NCBI GenBank assembly: GCA_017937285.1
Contig: JAGBDU010000016.1
Location: 1 to 40,759, forward strand
Reading direction: 5' to 3'
DNA: 40,759 bases
DNA from: Clostridia bacterium
GTDB lineage: Bacteria > Bacillota > Clostridia > TANB77 > CAG-508
In this document: positions 40,550 to 40,759 of the stretch, in pieces
How positions within the stretch are numbered: the stretch's first letter is position 1
Layout of the letters: each line of letters begins with the position of its first letter
Notes under the pieces: generated by a model
The model's database searches: none
What the model was told of the DNA's origin: nothing
The model's input: the letters and a program-made list of their open reading frames with translations, nothing else
Translations under genes and position numbers: made by a program

Positions 40550-40759
40550 CCAAGGAATATAAATATAAAAAATTATTTAGTGATGAAGGATTCCTTACAT
40601 AGCAAAGAACTTCTAAGTATACAGTCATGGCACTCCCATGGTCACACAAGGGTTCCTCCATATCCTGTATACCTAAGAAGTTCTATTGCTATTCCAGTCA
40701 CCATTCACACTAAATAATTTTTTATATTTATATTCCTTTGAACTCCTCTACAATAGAAA
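40550..40759. mobile_element. Long copy of the TTCAAAGGAAT element with a structured core, cut by the window end
   Basis: A 33-base inverted repeat (40550-40582/40708-40740, one mismatch) encloses a 125-base core. The core itself folds: 40607-40624 pairs with 40665-40683, and CATGG/CCATG (40626-40630/40636-40640) forms a tip hairpin. The right flank (40741-40759) is the reverse complement of the TTTCTATTGTAGAGGAG flank of the short copies at 31071 and 36109. There is no reading frame, so it would be a non-autonomous (MITE-like) element or an RNA gene. Confidence 0.6.

Overview
The window is very AT-rich, with compact genes on strong AAGGAGG-type ribosome binding sites and house-keeping genes typical of anaerobic Firmicutes: gatCAB, a four-subunit 2-oxoacid:ferredoxin oxidoreductase, a GerS/LolA-like protein beside mazF, and Cna_B/SpaA/MucBP surface proteins. 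This points to a low-GC Clostridia-type bacterium, probably an uncultured gut lineage. That placement is inference; there is no rRNA or other taxonomic marker here.

Layout. 1-1429 is the 3' part of a cell-surface protein with Cna_B repeats. 1507-1743 (minus) is a small zinc-ribbon protein. 1909-5409 is gatC-gatA-gatB. 5410-5810 is non-coding and carries two convergent promoters that share one bidirectional terminator. 5811-6053 (minus) is a small membrane protein. 6357-8240 is rplI-dnaB, 8472-9452 tilS, and 9834-11633 ftsH. 12242-27682 is a single 5,146-residue surface protein gene that fills 38% of the window. 27766-30947 (minus) is the porG-porD-porA-porB operon. 31334-34905 is minD-minE-rodA-dus. 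35052-36090 is a GerS-like gene followed by mazF. 36262-37545 (minus) is an HtrA protease. 37781-38935 is a membrane protein gene plus rnhB, and 39119-40420 is a pyrimidine-nucleoside phosphorylase.

Genes that work together. GatCAB converts mischarged Glu-tRNA(Gln)/Asp-tRNA(Asn). PorGDAB couples 2-oxoacid decarboxylation to ferredoxin reduction. MinD/MinE position the division site, next to a RodA-type cell-wall polymerase. FtsH and HtrA are membrane and envelope quality-control proteases. The two surface proteins share a pre-anchor domain and a non-canonical K-T-G sorting-like motif before a C-terminal membrane helix, so they may use the same anchoring enzyme, which is not encoded here.

Unusual content. 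The giant protein is a mosaic of about eight SpaA/Cna_B-like modules, four GLUG beta-helix blocks each capped by a dockerin-like DxNxDG loop, a jelly-roll-like domain nested twice inside SpaA modules, four GGSI modules and six MucBP modules. Several intergenic repeat families are present: a GGGACGGTTCT REP-like family between co-directional genes, a TTCAAAGGAAT inverted-repeat family ending in a larger structured copy at the right edge, a 41-bp degenerate tandem repeat, and a three-armed alternative-hairpin region before ftsH.
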